In this document: positions 13,485 through 24,965 of the stretch, piece by piece
How the letters are laid out: every line of letters starts with the position of its first letter
Numbering within the stretch: the first letter of the stretch is position 1
Assembly (NCBI RefSeq): GCF_003711515.1
Contig: NW_021167080.1
Span: 2,818,896-2,882,895 of the forward strand
DNA: 64,000 bases
Source: Sodiomyces alkalinus F11
Lineage: Eukaryota; Ascomycota; Sordariomycetes; Glomerellales; Plectosphaerellaceae
Direction: 5' to 3'
Translations under genes and position numbers: made by a program
Notes under the pieces: model-generated
Seen by the model: only the letters and a program-made list of their open reading frames with translations
Told to the model about the DNA's origin: nothing
Databases searched by the model: none

Positions 13485-13739
13485 ATTCGAGAATGTTATG
13501 AAGACTAGGAAAAAAAAAATGTTACCCTTGGGTGTTCCCTGATTGCACAAACGCCCGACTTGGTCGCAGAGCATCTGTTCAGAGGGTATCGCCCGGCCGC
13601 CTTAAAACTACAAATGTTGGACCCTATCTATTGGGACAAGCCGAGGTTTCTGGACACTTCCGACGATATGGATGTGATCAATGGTCTAAGGTTAAATGGT
13701 CTACATCTATTTGTTCATGCTACCCGTGATGCGTGAGCA

Positions 13740-13783
13740 AACGAAGAAAGAAAAAAAAGAAGAAAAAAAGAAAAAAAAGAGGT
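13740..13783. repeat. A/G-rich tract between convergent genes
   Basis: A purine-only low-complexity tract (A runs with interspersed G) between the stop codons of HGH1 and the PHM7-like gene, probably within overlapping 3' UTRs. Confidence 0.7.
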
Positions 13784-13885
13784 CCCCAAAACTCCTCGAT
13801 CCCCGGCTGCGTTGAACAAACATTCCCTCCATCATCATCTATCATTTATCCCTCTTGGTATGCATAGATTCGCCCATCAGACCCT

Positions 13886-16800
13886 CTAAAGATCGATGAG
13901 ATCCACCTCGGAGAAATCCGGGGGGTTGCGCCCGTACACGACCCGTACCTTGCTGTCCAAAGCCGTCCCCTCGTTGCTGATATGAATGTTCTCCGTGTAG
14001 GCCATAGTCAGCCGGACCTCGTCGTCGCTCACCCCAAGGTCATCACGGGGGATCCACACAGCCGGCACCCGCGCACGCAGTGCGCGATGCTTGAAGGCGT
14101 CCCGCACAAGCGCGTTCCTCTCCTCGGGCATCAAGTCCTCGATCTCGTCAGCGATGCCCCCATACAGTGCTTCTCCAATCGCACGCTGGGCTTCGAGATC
14201 CTTTTCACGTTGGCGGCGACGATACTCCGCCGCATTCTTGACGCCCGACCTCCCCTCGACCCTGTTCCAAGTCATGTTACGGATGCCCTTGCCCCCGCGC
14301 TTCGCAAGGTCGCGGACATCCTTGACCGGCTTGAAGAAGGACTTCTTGCCCCTACCCGCCGCCGGCAAGCCTTTGAGCTCAATATCGTCGTCGTTTGCAA
14401 AGCACCCATCCAGGCTGTGCGCAGGAGGCTTCTCGTCGTTCCCATCTTCGTCTTCGCTCTCCTCCAGCATGCCGAACCGTCGGAGCTGCTCCTGTTCAAA
14501 CGCCCGGTCTCTGAGTGCTGCTTCGTCTTCGACAGTGACCGGCAGGTACCGAAAAAGCGGCGAAAACGACCGGTTCAGCAGAACCTGGTAGAGTGCTGTC
14601 AGGGCTACGGCGACGAGCATGATAATGGCCTGCGGGTTACCCGAAGTGGCTGCCGCCGTCTGTGAGCCCCGAGACCCAGCGGCGTCGCGACCCACTATGA
14701 AGAACAGGCCGGCCAGGCACAGCTCCATGACATATAGTCCGGTGAAGGTCTGGTTGAGGGCAGTCGGGTACATGATGCCTCCAGTGTCGTGGCCGTTCCG
14801 GATGACGTAGACCAGGCAGTACTTCTGAGACACCCACAAGAGGCCGAAGGTGATGATGGCGAAGACGGAGATGAGCGGCGCCACGACCGAGTAGATCAGC
14901 GCTATACACGCGAAATTCGTGTAGACGGGGAATACGTGGGCCCATCCCATCTTGTTGAGCGTAACGTTGCGTGACCACTTGCTGCGGGCGGTGTCGTCCA
15001 GGATCTTGGCCAGCACGTACCATACAACGAGTGTACCGATCTGGAGGAGAGCACCCGAGCTGGCAGAAAAGGCTTGGAGAAGCATGTAGGAGAAGAAGTA
15101 GTTGGCGGCCTTGGGCAGGTTCTCGGCCAATACCTCCCAGATGTAGTTGATGTTGCCTAGTTCCTGGAAATTGGTCCATAACGTATCGACCGACGCCGCG
15201 AAGAAGGCCGCAATGGATACGACGAGGAATACCTGGACGAAGAGGAAGATGAAGAAATATCGCTGGACGAATTCCGATTTCTGTGTGCCCGTTTTGGCTC
15301 CCTTGAAATCGGCAAGGAGATCCAGAATGATAGGCACAATGACGAGGAGAAGAGCAAGCAGCACCGGCGGGAGGACACCGGCTATCGCACCAGAAACCTG
15401 CTCAACGGTGTCGTTGCTCTTAATCCATTGAAGAAAAGGCAGCTCGGCCAGCGAGTCAATGTTGGCGATCGCTGCAGTCCACGCAACGGGAAAAGACCAG
15501 AAGATGACCATAGTCGCAATCAGGGCCACCACCGCTGCTGTCCGCAACCATTCGTCCCACCAAGATATGGCCATGTTGCTCCAAATGACATCCTTGGGAG
15601 ATATTTCGTTGATCCGTGGAGCCATCTGCTTTGGAAGGTGATGTATGAGGCTTTGACAGGCGAGATGAGCCGAGATTTGTTCATTGAATTGTATAAAGGC
15701 CGATGACATGAGAGGATACCGCTCAGGATTCTGCTGGTCGGTCCGAATCTCGAGGTTGAGGCGCGCGAGTTCCGTCCGGCACCAATAAATCGTATCCACC
15801 TTCTTGCCAAAAGTGAGCCAAGCCAGCCAGCCCGGGAACCCCCAACGAGGAACGCGGTGCTTCGGGCGGTCCTTGGGCTTGATGTACTGGCGCCATGCGG
15901 CCTCGGATTCGCCCTCCGTGTCATCCCGGTAATCCTCGCCGGTGAACGATGCTGGTCCGTACTCGACGGGTGCCACGGCGCCCCCGCTATGCACAAACGG
16001 GATAAACGACAAGATCTTCTGGCCGGAGGTCTTCTCGGAATGGCGATTATCAGGAACGGACTCGTCGCCCCCATATTGTACCTTCTGAGGAACCGGCGAA
16101 ACGTAACCACCGGCAGGAGGTCGCCAGAACTGGTACCACTTGCGCTTTTCGTTGTCATACATCTGGCTTATATCATCCAGTCTGCGAACGGTGTTGCCGT
16201 TGGCAACAGTGTCGAACTTGGCGGGGTCAATCGGCGAGGAACTCCTGGAGTCGTCGACGGAGCCGTTCCGAGCATCATAGCCAACAACGTCTTCGCCGGC
16301 CAGATCCGCCATTTGTGGTTGGTTGGCAGCAGAAGCAGCCACGGTGCTAGGGTGGGCGTCGTCGTTTGGCGAAGAATAAGTGGCTGGACCGTCATATCCC
16401 GATGCGTGAGGAGGCTGTCCAGTTGTCGGCGCGTCGGTCCCCGAGGAGCCAATCCTAATGAACCCGTGGGTTGTTCCCACCTCGTTTTCGACACCCTGGC
16501 CCAAAGCGCGGAAGCCCTGGCCGGCCTTGTCCACGCCGCCAAGAATGCCTTTCCCGAACTTGTTGATGCCGTCGCCCAGCGTGCCTAAACCAAAACCTTT
16601 GCCCTGCGAGCCCGAGGAGTTGCTACTTGACATGGCTCTGCTGCGGCGCCGCTGTTCCTGCTCCTCGGCGCGGGCGTCGTCCACGACCTCGGAGACGTTG
16701 CGAGGTACCTGGTCGTCCGTTCCGGAGCTTACTCCTTGGCCAGCTTCGGCCATCCTCCTGGCGGCTTCGTCCTCGCGCTTGCGCCTCTGCTCGAGCTCCG

Positions 16801-17816
16801 ACTTTGTCGGCGCATTGAGGCGGGATAGTCTCCGGTCTTTTTTCTCGTCCTTTTTCCTCTCCTTGAGTTGCCGCTTCTTGGCCGCTCTGACGAGCTGGGT
16901 CTCTGCGGCCTCGAGCTGTTTGTGGATGGCATCGCGTAGCTCGATCTTTTCCAGCAGACTGCTCAAGTCGCGGTTCAGCCAGACGTTACGAATGCCGCCG
17001 GGAAATACGTCAAAGAGACCCCGGATAGCCTCCTGCGTGAGCCATTTGGCGGGGACGTTGTTGACTAGGACAGTAGTCGCTGAAGCGCGAAGTCGATGCT
17101 CTGCGCTGGTTAGGTAATCCTGGCGAATCTTGATGTAGACCCTGAGCTCGAAGAATATGACAAGGCAGACCCAAACTATGACGAGAAGGGCCAGAATCAG
17201 ATGGGCCCAATAGCGCTGAGAATTGGCTCCGGTTATGTTGCCGAAGGCTAGCGTATCTAGGCCGGTGGGTGTCGGGGTCAAGTAGCTCGCCTGGTCGTCG
17301 TTGCCCGTGCTATTGTTCGTATCACCGGTATCCAGCACAGTGTTGCCACGTCCTCCGATGTAGTTGAGGGGAATCAGAATAGGTATCGTAACGAGGGCGA
17401 TGGGCACAAAGATGATGAGCAGGGCCCTGAGGTATCGCAGAAAGAAGTATGCATCCAGGCCACATCTTTTGATGATCTCACGGTCGGTAAAGGAATAGAG
17501 CGTCTTGAGCAGCTCTATCGGACTGGCGGGTGGTGGGTCAAACCGCTCTCGTTCAGGGGCAAGGTAAGTCTTCGGTTTGCTGTTGGCGGTTAATCGGTCA
17601 GTAAGCACATGGAGGGGTGTGTATACAAAGAAGAGTCGAGTAGAAAAGCGGAATGACGCACAAGATTCTGGCAAGCTTGTTTCTCAATAGGAGGAACACG
17701 GCGATTTGGACAACGAAGACAACGATGGACACGGTCAACGCTGCGAAGAAAGCGTTCAGGGTGATGCCCTCTCTGGACTGCGCAGAGGCAGGCTGGCCGT
17801 CGAGGTCTTCATCCAT
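13886..17816 (-). CDS. CSC1/PHM7-family (DUF221, OSCA/TMEM63-like) membrane channel protein
   Basis: Exon 1 is 17816-17662 and exon 2 is 17579-13886, split by an 82-nt intron (GTGCGT...CAG), giving 1282 residues. The join yields ARI/FKPKTYLAPERERF, typical of the family. Layout: TM0 near residues 20-48 (exon 1), TM1 near 103-123, TM2 near 177-196, a cytosolic region of about 530 residues (197-731) with an RNA-recognition-like start (TTVLVNNVP) and a charged coiled part, then the 7TM channel core (from about 732) and the C-terminal PHM7 extension ending DFSEVDLIDL. Known for the family: hyperosmolality- or stretch-gated cation channels in plasma or internal membranes. The cytosolic loop is far longer than in yeast Csc1, with Ser/Gly/Pro-rich insertions (about 310-600). 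Which paralogue this is (Csc1, Phm7 or Rsn1 group) I cannot settle. Confidence 0.9.
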
Positions 17817-20359
17817 TGTCCGACTGCGGGTTTGGAACGGACGGTCCCGTCAGGGTAGGGTGTCCTAGTCGGTAAAGATCCTATCCTCTGGTGAGATTTC
17901 GAGGTATGGGGGTTGACGGTAGGTTTTGAAGTACGTTCAAGCCAAGGCAAAATAGCTATTGGCATGCGGAAGGTGATTAAGGTTGGTGATTCAGGTTGAT
18001 ATCGGAGGACCGGAGGGGGAAACGGTGCCAGTCGAATATGGTGGCCCAGAGAAGGGGATTGAACAATGGAAATGTGGGAAATATGCTGGCAGACAAAGGA
18101 CGAGAAAGCGCGAAGGGGTATGTCAACAAAGAGAGAGACTTCACACTATCCTGCATACAAGTACTGGGCTAGCCTTCCTCCTTCATGACGACAGGAGAGT
18201 GAAGTGTTGAAGGGGAAAGCCACGGCCAAGTCATGATGGAAATGGCAACCAGGGCCGGAATGAAAGCGTGGTGGCATGGATGTGGATGAAGTATTCGTAC
18301 GTCGTAGGTATGTATTGGGAGGCCAAGACTTGTTTTTGCAGTGCTGTTTCCCCAAGATCCGCCCCAAGGACCCTTCGTCATTTCAGCAGCACAACTATTG
18401 GCGGGGACGGTAGTAAACCATGCGGCTACACGGGGCGCTGGCTTAAACGATTGGTTTCCGTAGTGGGTCTTACCGCAAAAAGGCAAGTGAGCTGGGGACT
18501 GTGACATCACAGGCTTCCATTGGTCACGAGAACCCTTCACTTAAAACACAAAGTAAGTCAATTGATAAAGTTGTTCCCGAGCTGAAATTAGGACGGCTGA
18601 GTGCGATCTTTGCCATTCCAGCCAGTCTGGTACATCATAGGCCCAAACTTCCTCGTTAGCCGCCACGCTGATTTCCCAGAAAACTCGAACCATTCAACAC
18701 TAAATTTTAGCTGTCTTCTCACCATATTTTCTATTACTCCGTCTGTGTGCGCTTGGGTTCTTGGGTTGTTTTTTTGTATTGTCAAATGCGACGACGACGT
18801 ACGGAGTAAAGTACTGTTCACTAAGGTACGGTACCGTAGGTACTCCGTAAGAGTTCGTGTAGCCCCAGTTCATGACGTCGTGGTCATTCCGCAACGCGAT
18901 GGTCCCAGTCCTCCTGCGTACCCATTGCCGCTTCGTCAGGGCCACCTTTCAAGACGGCTAGTAATGACATATTATACACTACAGATATACAATGCTGAGG
19001 GTGGGGCAATTGATCTTTATCCCGGCGGTTCGGCGGCTACGACCCTGACGTTCTGAAATTATCCGTAAACATTCGCGCCCCTAATAATGTCCGTACCCGT
19101 ACCCGCACGCTCAAATTGGCGACGATGCGCTTGAGGGATAGTCTCAGCAAATCACCGCTCACGGGTTGTTCCCTGCTATACAGTAAGGGGGCATCGACAT
19201 GCTCCAAAGGCTATCTTGTTATTGACTGACTGTACCTAAATCACACACAAACGAAGACTACCGAGGGCCGAACACAAAGCTGAGGTATTGCTTAGGTATG
19301 GGATGTACAGTTTTGACAAAACTGCCACGGGGTAATTATTCCATTGCTGGGCCAAATTTGCATCCAAAGAACCGTTGACAACGGATCTTCACGCTTCAGA
19401 TCTTCTCAGCGCAGTAGTCGATGCTTAATTTTACACAAAGTCAAGGAAATCAATCTATACGGAGTACCTTATGTGTGTACACTTTATTCGACGTCGCGAT
19501 TCCAGTTTGTCCGGTGAGCAACATCTCCCGAAAGTATCCGTACATCGAGCAGTAGATAGTCATTTGCTCAACAATGTCGTAGACCCGTGAGGAGGCTGGA
19601 CCAAAGAATGAGCTATAAAAGTAAGTATACCTCGTGCCTCGACCTGTCTCAGTACATTTACGAGCATTGGGTTCCAGAACTCATCGCTGGGCAGCTCACC
19701 CTCTGCGCAGACCAAGGACGTCGCGGCTCAGTCGTCGCGGCCAGTCCAGATTGCGAAGCGAGATTTTGTCAAAGGTTGGAGGAGGGAGAAAGGGAAACAA
19801 CCAAAAACCCATGGAATTATCAACTCGGAATGTCACTAAAACCCGACGTGATCGTGACAACCCGGTCCTTCAGAACAAATATCTGACGACTATAGTGCCG
19901 TTGTCGTTGACTCTTGACATATTCTGAATGAATATCCAGGGCCTGGCCGCATTTGAGATTCCGTCTATAAACCCAACATCCGGAAATACAAAGGGAGAAA
20001 GAGGCAGGCCCTTGCGTGTTGCAATTCCTTTTAACGCCAGTAAAACATTTGAGTACAGAGCACCAAGAAGCAGCGTCGCCGCAGCATGCCCGGAATGCGC
20101 ATGAGCATGGCCACGTCCACCACATGCTCGAAATATTCTTGCTAAAATAAAAAACAATGAGCCTTCTTTGTGGCTCCTTTCCCGCCTTTCCCCTGAAATC
20201 AAGAAGGAGGAAGCTTCGGTTTCGTTCTCGATGGCTTTGTCGCTTGTTACGCTTCGCTTTATCGCTCGATTTCTCGGTATTTCTCCTCGAGCGTCTCTTA
20301 TCCTTTAGAGACGATCATGAAGTACCCTGGCACCCTGGTACCGCATGTACCGCTGTAGC
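17817..20359. other. Intergenic with hairpin, no supported gene
   Basis: 2.5 kb between the PHM7-like start and the CYSTM stop. It carries the 5' flank of the PHM7-like gene and a hairpin built of TACGGAGTA words at 18800-18849. A short stretch at 19373-19388 (gttgacaacggatctt) resembles the start of 5.8S rRNA only over a dozen bases. No gene is supported. Confidence 0.5.
18800..18849. repeat. Short hairpin with TACGGAGTA / TACTCCGTA arms
   Basis: The 9-nt arms at 18800-18808 and 18841-18849 are perfect inverted repeats. The loop contains an inner palindrome (cggtaccg). The same words recur throughout the intergenic DNA of the window. Confidence 0.75.
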
Positions 20360-20728
20360 TTAGAAGCAGCAGACGTCCAAGCAGCAGCAACAGGCCAGGG
20401 CACCGCAAATACCGGCCAAAGCACCGGTGGCAGCACCGCCGGCGGCGCCGTCGGTACCACGGTTATCGTGAAAACCGCTTTGGGGCGGAGGATATTGACC
20501 GGGCGGAGGGTACATCTGGCCCGGGGGCGGGCTGCCGTACATGTTGGGGCCGGGAGGAGGGTACGGCCCGCCCTGCTGCGGGGGAGGTGAGCCGTAGTAA
20601 GGTTGGCCACCTGGAGGGGGAGCGCCCATCATCTCAGGACCGGGTTGGTAGCCGCCGTAGGCTTGTTGGGGAGGCTGAGGCTGGGGCGGGCCGTGGTATG
20701 CGGGAGGTTCTTCGTACTTGCTGCCCAT
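20360..20728 (-). CDS. Proline-rich CYSTM-tail protein
   Basis: A single exon of 122 residues, starting at ATG 20728 (MGSKYEEPPAYHG). An in-frame upstream extension exists but begins with a non-ATG codon, so the ATG is preferred. Residues about 8-95 are Pro/Gly/Gln/Tyr-rich (repeated PPPGQ, YGSPPPQ). The C-terminal ~30 residues are a small hydrophobic Ala/Gly stretch ending in a cysteine cluster (CGALACCCCLDVCCF), the hallmark of the CYSTM module. Known for CYSTM proteins: tail-anchored or palmitoylated membrane peptides linked to stress tolerance in fungi and plants. The specific role here is unknown. Confidence 0.85.
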   Translation of the reverse strand: MGSKYEEPPAYHGPPQPQPPQQAYGGYQPGPEMMGAPPPGGQPYYGSPPPQQGGPYPPPGPNMYGSPPPGQMYPPPGQYPPPQSGFHDNRGTDGAAGGAATGALAGICGALACCCCLDVCCF

Positions 20729-22207
20729 TTTTGCTTTTTGCGACTGGAGAGCGGGGATGACTGGTAGTTGGAGTCGAGATTTGGCGAGGACCAGGCAGGA
20801 CAAGAGATAGGAGTACAGATTTGATTACTCGTGAAAATTATTGCCTGATGGCAGTGAGGAATGAACGGTGATGCCTGATAAATGCCACAAGAGAGGCAAA
20901 AAAAGAAGTTTTAAGGTGGTTAAGGAAAGAGGAAAACGATAGGGAAAGGAGAACCTTAAGTTGGGGGAGAGGGGTGGAGGAGTAGGTAGGAAAGGTGAAA
21001 CGTACGTGTACTTCGTAGTACTTGGGGGGGACAGGTCACCAACTCCCTTGACAGGTCGGAGGCGGAGCCGTGGCTAAGTCTCCGAGGAAAGAAGGGGCTA
21101 GCCTAAACAAGCTAGTGCAACCCCAATGAATGCCGCCAGCCGACGCGAGGGAGTGGAAGAAGTGGATCGTTGGCTCGTCGTCCGCTGTTATTGGCGATAG
21201 GCGCGACCTCGGTTTGCTTCGCCTTTCTTGCCCGTTGGGCGTACATATGGGAGATTAGGGGTGTCGCTGAATGAGAGGTACTTCGAGAAAGGCCGAAGTA
21301 AGGGGACCACAAAGTAATCGAAGCGCTTTTATCTTTGATAAGCATTTGGCAGTGATGGCTGATATTAAGATCACTTCGTTTCTTCTGTTCGGTTGACTTC
21401 ACCTACCTAGCAGCCTAGCAAGCTCGGAAATGGCGAAGAGAGCTGACGCGGCCGATCTTCCCCACGTGAACTCATCTGACCCACTAAGGTAGCCAATGAA
21501 ACGGTCTTGCACTGGTCGCTTACTGGACTCTGCCACGCACTTGAGTTACGTGTACTCGGGGTTAGTTGGTGTTAATAATAAGGCCGTGTTCCGGTCAGAG
21601 GCGGCGACCGGCCGAACGGTCTAGAGTGATTATCTTGCTTTTCAGCGGCGCAGGATAAGATGGCGAAAGCCGACGCATGGATCCGGATAAATGTTATTCT
21701 AATAAGACGACTATCGCACTGATGATCCGTCACGATGAGAACGGGTCGTGGTGTCGGTCATGCTGATAGAACACGTAGAGTACCCCCCTATCTTACCTAC
21801 CTTACCTGGAGATGAAGGATCCGTCACTCCTTCATTCCGACTTTCCACCATTCCCCATTTACCAAGCAATACACCATAACGGTCTCTAGTCCGTAGAAGT
21901 CTTATGGCCAAAGGATTTGCAGACTAAACACTGGGAAACGGCTTTACCGTGCTGCAGGTACGAAGTATATGGTACTTGGTGGCCCCATCCCGTCACGACT
22001 CCACACCACGATCACGACCGCACCCGGAATTTATTCTTTCACTACTACTTCGTAATTACAGAATATCCATATCCCGACATTCTTGGAGCAGTCCCCAAAC
22101 ATTTGATGATCGTTGAGGTTTTATAAACCACTGTGCATGAGTCTCATGGCCGAACAACGATTGATCAAAACCACAGTTCTCATAGACCAGCCATCCCGCT
22201 CCCTACC
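20729..22207. other. Intergenic, divergent 5' flanks of the CYSTM gene and RIB7
   Basis: 1.48 kb between divergent starts. It has the words tgtacttcgtagtac (21007-21021), gtacgaagta (21959-21968) and acttcgtaattac (22046-22058). No open frame with coding character is seen. Confidence 0.55.
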
Positions 22208-23080
22208 ATGGAAAAGACGTTGCACTTTAAGGACTCGGACGCGTCCGAGCTCGAGCCGTTTCTGCCCACGGAGACGCTCCTACAGGCTAGCGCAGCCCAA
22301 GGCCGCCCCTTCGTGACACTCACCTTTGCCACCTCGCTCGATTCGTCGCTGTCCCTGGCGCCGGGGACACGCACGCGGCTATCGGGCCCGGAATCCAAGG
22401 CCATGACACACCACCTCCGCAGCCGCCACGACGCCATCTGCATCGGCGTGGGGACCGCCGTCGCCGACGACCCGGGGCTCAACTGTCGAATCGAGGGCGT
22501 CGGACTGGACCGGCAGCCGCGACCCGTGGTCATCGACCCGCGCGGCCGGTGGGATCTCACGGCGCGCAGTAAAGTCCTGGAGGTCGCGCGGGCGGGGTTA
22601 GGGCTTGCGCCGTTTATGGTCACGGCACACGGGGGCGACGTAAACCCCGAGTTGAGGACGTTGCTCGAGGAGCATGGCGGCAAAGTCATCGAGGTGGATA
22701 CGAGCCCTGGTGGTGGTGGTGATGGTGGTGATGGTGGTGGCCCGGGAGACGACGGTTCGCATCCTGGGAACCACATCCGGTGGGGAGATATCCTCGCGGC
22801 TCTTCTTCGGGAGGGACTACGGAGCGTCATGATCGAAGGAGGAGGGCGTGTCATCAACTCTTTACTAGCACCCGCATGCCATGACCTTGTCGATTCGGTC
22901 ATCGTGACTATTGCCCCGACCTGGCTCGGCCAGGGCAGCGTCAACGTGTCGCCGGATAGGGTGCACGACGAGAGGGGAGATCCCGTGCCTCCAGCAAGAC
23001 TGTCGTCAGTGTCATGGCATCCCTTTGGCGAAGACGCGGTCCTTTGTGGGAGACTGGGCCATAACCCAGGTAATCCTTGA
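22208..23080 (+). CDS. RIB7: 2,5-diamino-6-ribosylamino-4(3H)-pyrimidinone 5'-phosphate reductase
   Basis: A single exon of 290 residues. The start ATG at 22208 gives MEKTLHFKDSDASELEPFLP; in-frame codons upstream add only a non-conserved leader. Family motifs: FVTLTFATSLDSSLSL (about 35-50), substrate/NADPH segment HHLRSRHDAICIGVGTA (68-84) followed by DDPGLNCR, and the C-terminal VMIEGGGRVINSLL (207-220). Known reaction: NADPH-dependent reduction of the ribosyl to a ribityl side chain, an early fungal riboflavin step. Odd feature: residues 167-188 are a Gly/Asp run encoded by GGT/GAT repeats, inserted before the conserved final third. Ribokinase follows on the same strand 525 nt downstream. 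Confidence 0.93.
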   Translation: MEKTLHFKDSDASELEPFLPTETLLQASAAQGRPFVTLTFATSLDSSLSLAPGTRTRLSGPESKAMTHHLRSRHDAICIGVGTAVADDPGLNCRIEGVGLDRQPRPVVIDPRGRWDLTARSKVLEVARAGLGLAPFMVTAHGGDVNPELRTLLEEHGGKVIEVDTSPGGGGDGGDGGGPGDDGSHPGNHIRWGDILAALLREGLRSVMIEGGGRVINSLLAPACHDLVDSVIVTIAPTWLGQGSVNVSPDRVHDERGDPVPPARLSSVSWHPFGEDAVLCGRLGHNPGNP

Positions 23081-23605
23081 TACCTTAGGAGGCTCTTCCC
23101 CGAGCAAATCACGATTTGCCAAAAGTGGCTTCGAAGTACCTTGGCACCCAACTTTGAACTGAAGGTTACTTGAAAGTGACCTAGAGAGGTACGGGAAAAC
23201 GATACTCGGCATCTTACCTCAGTAATGACCCCATACCTAGGTACCTTAGGTACCTACACTACAAGCCTCTCGGTGAGCTCCGGTCCACCTCGGCCGATGA
23301 TGCCCCTCATCTTCCAGCGCCATCGTCCAACCTCGTTGCTCTGTCGTTACCCCTCCAACCTCCAAACCCCCCACCACGAGCATTGAACTGACCATCCTCA
23401 ACCCACAACTTCATCCACTCCTCGATACGTATTAGTCCGACGTTTCCATCTCATAAATTCTTCACTGAGAATTTGATTTTTTTTATGTTCTTACGATTTT
23501 CACGTTCCATACAATACATCCATCTCTATTCATCCTCCCCATTGACTTATTACTCCATACATCTATCCCTCCCTCTCACTTATCGCCCTCGCGCCTAACA
23601 CAACC
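23081..23605. other. Intergenic, ribokinase promoter
   Basis: 525 nt. It contains overlapping palindromic GGTACC words (CCTAGGTACCTTAGGTACC, 23236-23254) and then a long C/T-rich stretch with T run before the ribokinase ATG, typical of filamentous fungal promoters and 5' UTRs. Confidence 0.6.
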
Positions 23606-24616
23606 ATGACTTCCTCATCGTCCACTTCTCTCCCCCGTATCACCGTCCTCGGTTCCCTCAACATCGACCTCACCTCCTACGTCCCCCACCATCCCCTTCC
23701 AGGTGAAACCCTAACCTCCAACGGCCTGGTCGTCTCTCCCGGTGGCAAGGGCGCCAACCAAGCCGTCGCCTGCGCCAAGCTCTCCCGCGGCCGCGACCAT
23801 GATAAGGACCCTTCCTCCATCACCGCCGTCGTCGCCATGGTCGGCGCCGTAGCCCAAGACAGCCACGGCTCCCTCCTCCTCAAGAACCTCGCCGCCCACG
23901 GCATCGACGCCTCCCAGGTCCTCCAGGTCTCCTCCGAGACGACCACCACCGGCACCGCCATCATCATCGTCGACGAACCCACCGGCCAGAACCGCATCAT
24001 CTTCACCCCGGGCGCCAATTCCGACCCGGCCCTCTCCCACTACACATCCCTTCCCGAGACCTCCTCCGCCGACGCCCGCCCCGACCTCCTCGTCATGCAG
24101 CTCGAGATCCCCCTCGCCACCGTCCTCGCCGCCCTCGAATCCGCCAAACGCGCCGCCGTCCCCGTCCTCCTCAACCCGGCCCCCGCCCAACCGCTCCCAG
24201 ACCACGCCTACGCCGGTCTCGCCCACCTCGTCGTCAACGAGACCGAGGCCTCCATTCTCTCCGGCTGCGCCGAGTCCGACCTCGACGACCTCGACGGCCT
24301 CCGCCGCGTCGCCAAGTGGTTCCTCGACAAGGGCGTCGTCAACTTCGTCGCCACCCTGGGCGGACGGGGCGTCTACTTCCGCTCCGCGGACGGCAAGGAT
24401 GCCCTCGTCCCGGCCGAGAAGGCCAAGGTCGTCGATACCACCGCCGCTGGGGACACTTTCGTCGGCTCTTACGCCGTCTCCGCCGTAACGGCTGCTCATG
24501 AAGCCAAGCCTTTCGACATCGAGGCCGCTATCCGAAGAGCGAACCGTGTCGCCGCAAAGACCGTCGAAAGGAAGGGTGCCCAGGACTCGATCCCTTGGGG
24601 GGACGAGGTGAATTAG
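23606..24616 (+). CDS. RBK1: Ribokinase (PfkB family)
   Basis: A single exon of 336 residues with C-ending codon bias suggesting good expression. PfkB signature 1 is GGKGANQA (46-53) and signature 2 is DTTAAGDTF (277-285) with catalytic Asp283. The Mg/phosphate NxxE motif is N211-E214. The N-terminal VLGSLNIDL strand and the substrate Asp21 region are present. Known reaction: ATP-dependent phosphorylation of D-ribose to ribose 5-phosphate in the cytosol. The start ATG at 23606 follows a pyrimidine-rich leader (cacaaccATG). Neighbour RIB7 also handles a ribose-derived substrate; whether the pairing is functional is unknown. Confidence 0.95.
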   Translation: MTSSSSTSLPRITVLGSLNIDLTSYVPHHPLPGETLTSNGLVVSPGGKGANQAVACAKLSRGRDHDKDPSSITAVVAMVGAVAQDSHGSLLLKNLAAHGIDASQVLQVSSETTTTGTAIIIVDEPTGQNRIIFTPGANSDPALSHYTSLPETSSADARPDLLVMQLEIPLATVLAALESAKRAAVPVLLNPAPAQPLPDHAYAGLAHLVVNETEASILSGCAESDLDDLDGLRRVAKWFLDKGVVNFVATLGGRGVYFRSADGKDALVPAEKAKVVDTTAAGDTFVGSYAVSAVTAAHEAKPFDIEAAIRRANRVAAKTVERKGAQDSIPWGDEVN

Positions 24617-24965
24617 CAGCGTACCGTAGAACATAACATTGGTACATACCACTGATGATAAATCGTCAAAGGCGAGTCCTTGAGACAAAGCCCTGTCTTA
24701 ACTCACTCCACCCGCCACGAATGGGTTTCCAGGTCCCCGAGGATTGTCCGAGATGCATTGGCATTGGGCGTTGGTCTGTTTGCTTATTATTGAATGGTGC
24801 TGTTGGACGTCGAAGCCGCCGCGGTTTCTACAATGTTTCTAATATTGAAACAAGCCTGTGCAAGATTCCATCTATACCCCTATTTTTACTCATGCCGCCT
24901 AACACCCCCCCCCGTCACACATCAATACTTTGCATCCTGCTCCTAACCATACAAAATTATAACAT
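24617..24965. other. Intergenic, convergent 3' regions
   Basis: 349 nt between the ribokinase stop and the stop of the minus-strand gene. No coding signal seen; it has a short C run at 24905-24912. Confidence 0.5.

Noticed and set aside
19373..19430. Fragment like the start of 5.8S rRNA (ACAACGGATCT)
   Set aside because: Only about 12 bases agree; the following conserved 5.8S sequence is absent, so it is chance or an unprovable relic.
23711..24688. 325-codon minus-strand frame opposite ribokinase
   Set aside because: Antisense shadow of the codon-biased ribokinase exon, Gly/Asp/Glu-rich without any motif.
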